A DNA stretch of 8,083 bases from Nitrospirota bacterium. GTDB taxonomy: Bacteria > Nitrospinota_A > UBA7883. Each line of letters opens with the position of its first letter. Position 1 is the first letter of the stretch. A program made the position numbers and the translations under genes. Below, piece after piece: positions 6,407 through 8,083 of the stretch. The notes below the pieces were generated by a model. That model was not told the DNA's origin, made no database searches, and worked only from the letters and a program-made list of their open reading frames with translations. The stretch spans positions 1 to 8,083 of the forward strand of contig DRJW01000353.1 of assembly GCA_011052055.1 (NCBI GenBank), read 5' to 3'.

Positions 6407-7642
6407 TTAGTTTTCAAACCGCCTGATGACAACCACAGAGTTTATACCGAGCATCCCGAAAGAATTGTTTATTATACTTTTTATGGAGCCGATGTGAACA
6501 GGTTTATCTATCACAAAATTGTCAAGACGGCATTCCGGATCTATATTATCCAGATTAATAGTCGGGTGAATCAATCCGTCCTCAAATGAAGGAAGGTTTC
6601 CCGCCAGCTCCAGCGCCCCGGCGGCTCCCATGGCATGCCCTATAAAGCTCTTGGTATTGTTGATATGAGCCCCGGAACCGCCAAAAACCTCTCTTATCGC
6701 CACGCACTCTTGCTCATCTCCCTGGTTGGTGCCGGTGCCGTGAGTGTTAACGATGTCTATATCCGCAGGCGTCATCGCCGCCCTGTCCAGGGCGAGCCTC
6801 ATACACTCCGCCTGCCTTGCCGGGTTTGGCAGAACAAAATCTGTGGCGTCGGAATTGTAGGCGTACCCGGCTATCTCTCCATAGATTTTGGCGCCTCTCG
6901 CTTTTGCGTCTTCGAGCCTTTCAAGCGTGTAAAGGCATCCACCCTCCGAGACCACAATGCCGTTTCTATCCATATCGAAAGGACGACTGGCTTTCGTCGG
7001 GTCTTCATGTACAGCCAGGGCGTTCTGGCTCTTAAAGCTTGCGAATATCCCGAACGTGTGGATACTCTCAGACACCCCGCCGGCTATGGCGAAATCGACC
7101 TCGCCGAGCCTTAGCATCTGAACTCCGTAAATGAGCCCGATGTTCCCCGCCGCGCAGGCGGCGCCCAGGCAAACGTGCGGCCCCGTGACACCCATGTTGA
7201 GCGTCACTTCGCCCGCCGGGTTGTTGGCCACGGTGCGAGGATTGTGATGATGCGTCCAGAACTTCACATCGTTGTTATACTGGCCGAGGTTATAGACCTC
7301 GTTCTCGGTCTCCACGTTCCCATGCTCGGTTATGCCGATGAAAACCCCGGCCCGGTCACGCCTTGAGTTTTCAAAATCGAATCCGGAGTCGTTCACCGCC
7401 TCGTTGGCGCAATAAATCGAAATAGCCCCGGCGCGTGTGCCTCTGCGCGACTGCTTTTTTGTCTGATGTTTATACGGATCGAAGTGACACACACCAGCCG
7501 GAACCGGCGGCATATACCTGGTTTTAAATATCTCTATCCCGGACACACCCTCCAGCAACGCTTTGCGAAAATCGGCCAGGTTGTCGCCGTTGGGCGCAGT
7601 AAGGCCCACGCCTGTGATAACTACCCGTTGATTGCCAACCAC
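6407..7642 (-). CDS. fabF: FabF-like beta-ketoacyl-ACP synthase with altered gate loop
   Basis: A 411-aa thiolase-fold condensing enzyme of FabF length. VVITGVGLTAPNGD is the N-terminal signature. The Cys-His-His triad is Cys163 (AACAAG), His301 (NTHGTGTNQGD) and His336 (SFIGHAMGAAGALE), with Lys331 in NTKS. It should extend acyl-ACP by two carbons using malonyl-ACP, with decarboxylation. The start is GTG at 7642-7640, 8 nt after GGTGG. It is the first gene of the operon. Unusual points: the C-terminal gate loop is SFGMLGIN (394-401) where E. coli FabF has SFGFGGTN, so the Phe400 gatekeeper is Met397 and Gly401 is Leu398. The residue after the Cys-Ala pair is Ala instead of Thr. Three His occur at 131-133 in FWTHHHN. 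There is no chain-length-factor partner and no acyltransferase domain. Because of the gate change it is more likely a dedicated ketosynthase than the housekeeping FabF. Confidence 0.92.
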   Translation of the reverse strand: MVGNQRVVITGVGLTAPNGDNLADFRKALLEGVSGIEIFKTRYMPPVPAGVCHFDPYKHQTKKQSRRGTRAGAISIYCANEAVNDSGFDFENSRRDRAGVFIGITEHGNVETENEVYNLGQYNNDVKFWTHHHNPRTVANNPAGEVTLNMGVTGPHVCLGAACAAGNIGLIYGVQMLRLGEVDFAIAGGVSESIHTFGIFASFKSQNALAVHEDPTKASRPFDMDRNGIVVSEGGCLYTLERLEDAKARGAKIYGEIAGYAYNSDATDFVLPNPARQAECMRLALDRAAMTPADIDIVNTHGTGTNQGDEQECVAIREVFGGSGAHINNTKSFIGHAMGAAGALELAGNLPSFEDGLIHPTINLDNIDPECRLDNFVIDKPVHIGSIKSIINNSFGMLGINSVVVIRRFEN

Positions 7643-7687
7643 TTAAAATACCACCAGTTTTGAGATAAATATTAAGCCTAACGTAAA

Positions 7688-7697
7688 TGAGCGCTCA
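7688..7697. promoter_or_regulatory. Perfect 10-bp palindrome in the operon leader, candidate operator
   Basis: TGAGCGCTCA is its own reverse complement. It lies between the proposed transcription start (near 7713) and the ketosynthase GTG. TetR-family regulators often bind palindromes of this style downstream of or over a promoter. No regulator of that family is encoded in the window, so the assignment is inference. Confidence 0.35.
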
Positions 7698-7719
7698 GAC
7701 TCCAATAGAGCGAAATGGC

Positions 7720-7749
7720 ATTGTATGAATTAGACGAGAGCAATGGCAA
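7720..7749 (-). promoter_or_regulatory. Sigma70-like promoter of the seven-gene operon
   Basis: On the minus strand, TTGCCA (7749-7744) as -35 and TACAAT (7725-7720) as -10 each match the consensus at 5 of 6 positions, with an 18-bp spacer. Transcription would start near 7713, about 70 nt before the GTG of the ketosynthase gene. It lies immediately after the stop codon of the small gene at 7756, so the operon can be expressed independently of the upstream genes. Confidence 0.6.
7721..7733 (+). repeat. 13-bp sequence also present at 253-265
   Basis: TTGTATGAATTAG occurs here, overlapping the operon -10 box and spacer, and again at 253-265 in the left arm and loop of the long hairpin. Both copies are in intergenic DNA flanking the regulator-plus-operon block and are in the same orientation. 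One shared 13-mer in 8 kb is close to chance expectation, so this is noted without a functional claim. Confidence 0.3.
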
Positions 7750-7755
7750 GAAATA

Positions 7756-7971
7756 TTAACCCTTGTCGTTGTCCGGCACGTTGAACGCGGAGCGGATCAG
7801 GGTGAGGAGCGGCAAAATAACATCGTCGAACTTGTTCTCGCTTTTTTGAATCGCGTCTTCAACGGCGTCGAGGATTTTGTCGGCGAACCGTTTCATCAGA
7901 TCGGGCGTCAGCGCCTTTATCAGCTGGGCCACGAGGAACGGAAGCAGTTTTAGCGCAAGATTCTTTCCCAT
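7756..7971 (-). CDS. Small helical protein, phage-like, function unknown
   Basis: A 71-aa protein from ATG 7971-7969, which has GGAG 6 nt upstream. An ATG 12 nt earlier (7983) is in frame but lacks a Shine-Dalgarno. It begins MGKNLALKLLPFLVAQLIKAL, an amphipathic or hydrophobic helix. An acidic-basic helical middle follows (FADKILDAVEDAIQKSEN), then KFDDVILPLLTLIRSAFNVPDND. The run is too short and too charged for a clear transmembrane protein. The organisation resembles small proteins next to lysis or tail genes in prophages, but I recognise this only by general look and not by a defining motif. It is on the same strand as the operon but separated by the operon promoter, so it is probably not part of the pathway. 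Confidence 0.6.
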   Translation of the reverse strand: MGKNLALKLLPFLVAQLIKALTPDLMKRFADKILDAVEDAIQKSENKFDDVILPLLTLIRSAFNVPDNDKG

Positions 7972-8081
7972 AATTTTCTCCATAGTTTAAAAAGTTTGTT
8001 TAATGACATCATCGGCGGTAATCCGGGATCGCCATGCCGGGCGCCTTCTCTCGTCCAATCGACCGCTTTTTTAAACGGGTT
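7950..8081 (-). CDS. Possible C-terminal end of a gene entering from the right edge
   Basis: A minus-strand frame is open from the window edge to TAA 7952-7950, giving 43 residues. It begins NPFKKAVDWTREGA, continues through GDPGLPPMM and ends in a basic LFKLWRKLWERILR. It overlaps the 5' end of the small gene by about 20-30 nt, which is seen in compact phage gene blocks. The frame is short and cut by the edge, so it may be spurious. Its basic, Trp-rich end is the main hint that it is translated. Confidence 0.3.
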   Translation of the reverse strand, partial: NPFKKAVDWTREGARHGDPGLPPMMSLNKLFKLWRKLWERILR

Positions 8082-8083
8082 CA

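Noticed and set aside
6635..7114. 159-codon + strand frame opposite the ketosynthase
   Set aside because: It is antisense to the conserved ketosynthase core including the active-site Cys and His codons; nothing supports translation.

Overview
The window looks like a chromosomal segment of a Gram-negative bacterium with moderate GC content. I cannot place it taxonomically from sequence alone. The HU type, the sigma70-like promoter, the tight Shine-Dalgarno sites and the codon use would fit Deltaproteobacteria, Nitrospinota or similar phyla, but this is only an impression. Nearly everything is on the minus strand.

Region by region: (1) 2-205, + strand, C-terminal two thirds of an HU-family histone-like protein. 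(2) 206-528, a gene-free gap packed with terminator-like hairpins on both strands. (3) 529-930, minus, a short CI/XRE-type helix-turn-helix regulator with an AT-rich upstream region (931-1212) carrying its likely promoter and an overlapping palindrome. (4) 1213-7642, minus, a compact seven-gene operon read in the order FabF-like ketosynthase, acyl carrier protein, two different CrtI/phytoene-desaturase-like FAD oxidoreductases, FabG-like ketoreductase, FabZ-like dehydratase and FabI-like enoyl reductase. (5) 7643-7755, the operon leader with a good sigma70-like promoter and a perfect 10-bp palindrome. (6) 7756-8083, minus, a small 71-75 aa protein of phage-like character, and a possible overlapping partial frame that runs off the window edge.

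The operon is the main item. It carries its own carrier protein and a full elongation cycle (condensation, keto reduction, dehydration, enoyl reduction) plus two FAD enzymes of a family that desaturates, isomerises or saturates conjugated polyenes. The simplest reading is a dedicated type II fatty-acid/polyketide line making a modified acyl chain on its own ACP, with redox tailoring by the FAD pair. No FabD, FabH, thioesterase or acyltransferase is present, so loading and release must come from elsewhere. Similar gene combinations (FAS-II genes beside phytoene-desaturase-like genes) have been proposed for ladderane lipid synthesis in anammox bacteria, and CrtI-like enzymes act on ACP-linked polyenes in some actinobacterial cinnamoyl-lipid pathways. 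The product here cannot be read from sequence.

Two active-site details support specialisation. The ketosynthase gate loop reads GMLGIN where FabF has GFGGTN, and the FabI-like enzyme has Ile where E. coli FabI has Tyr146.
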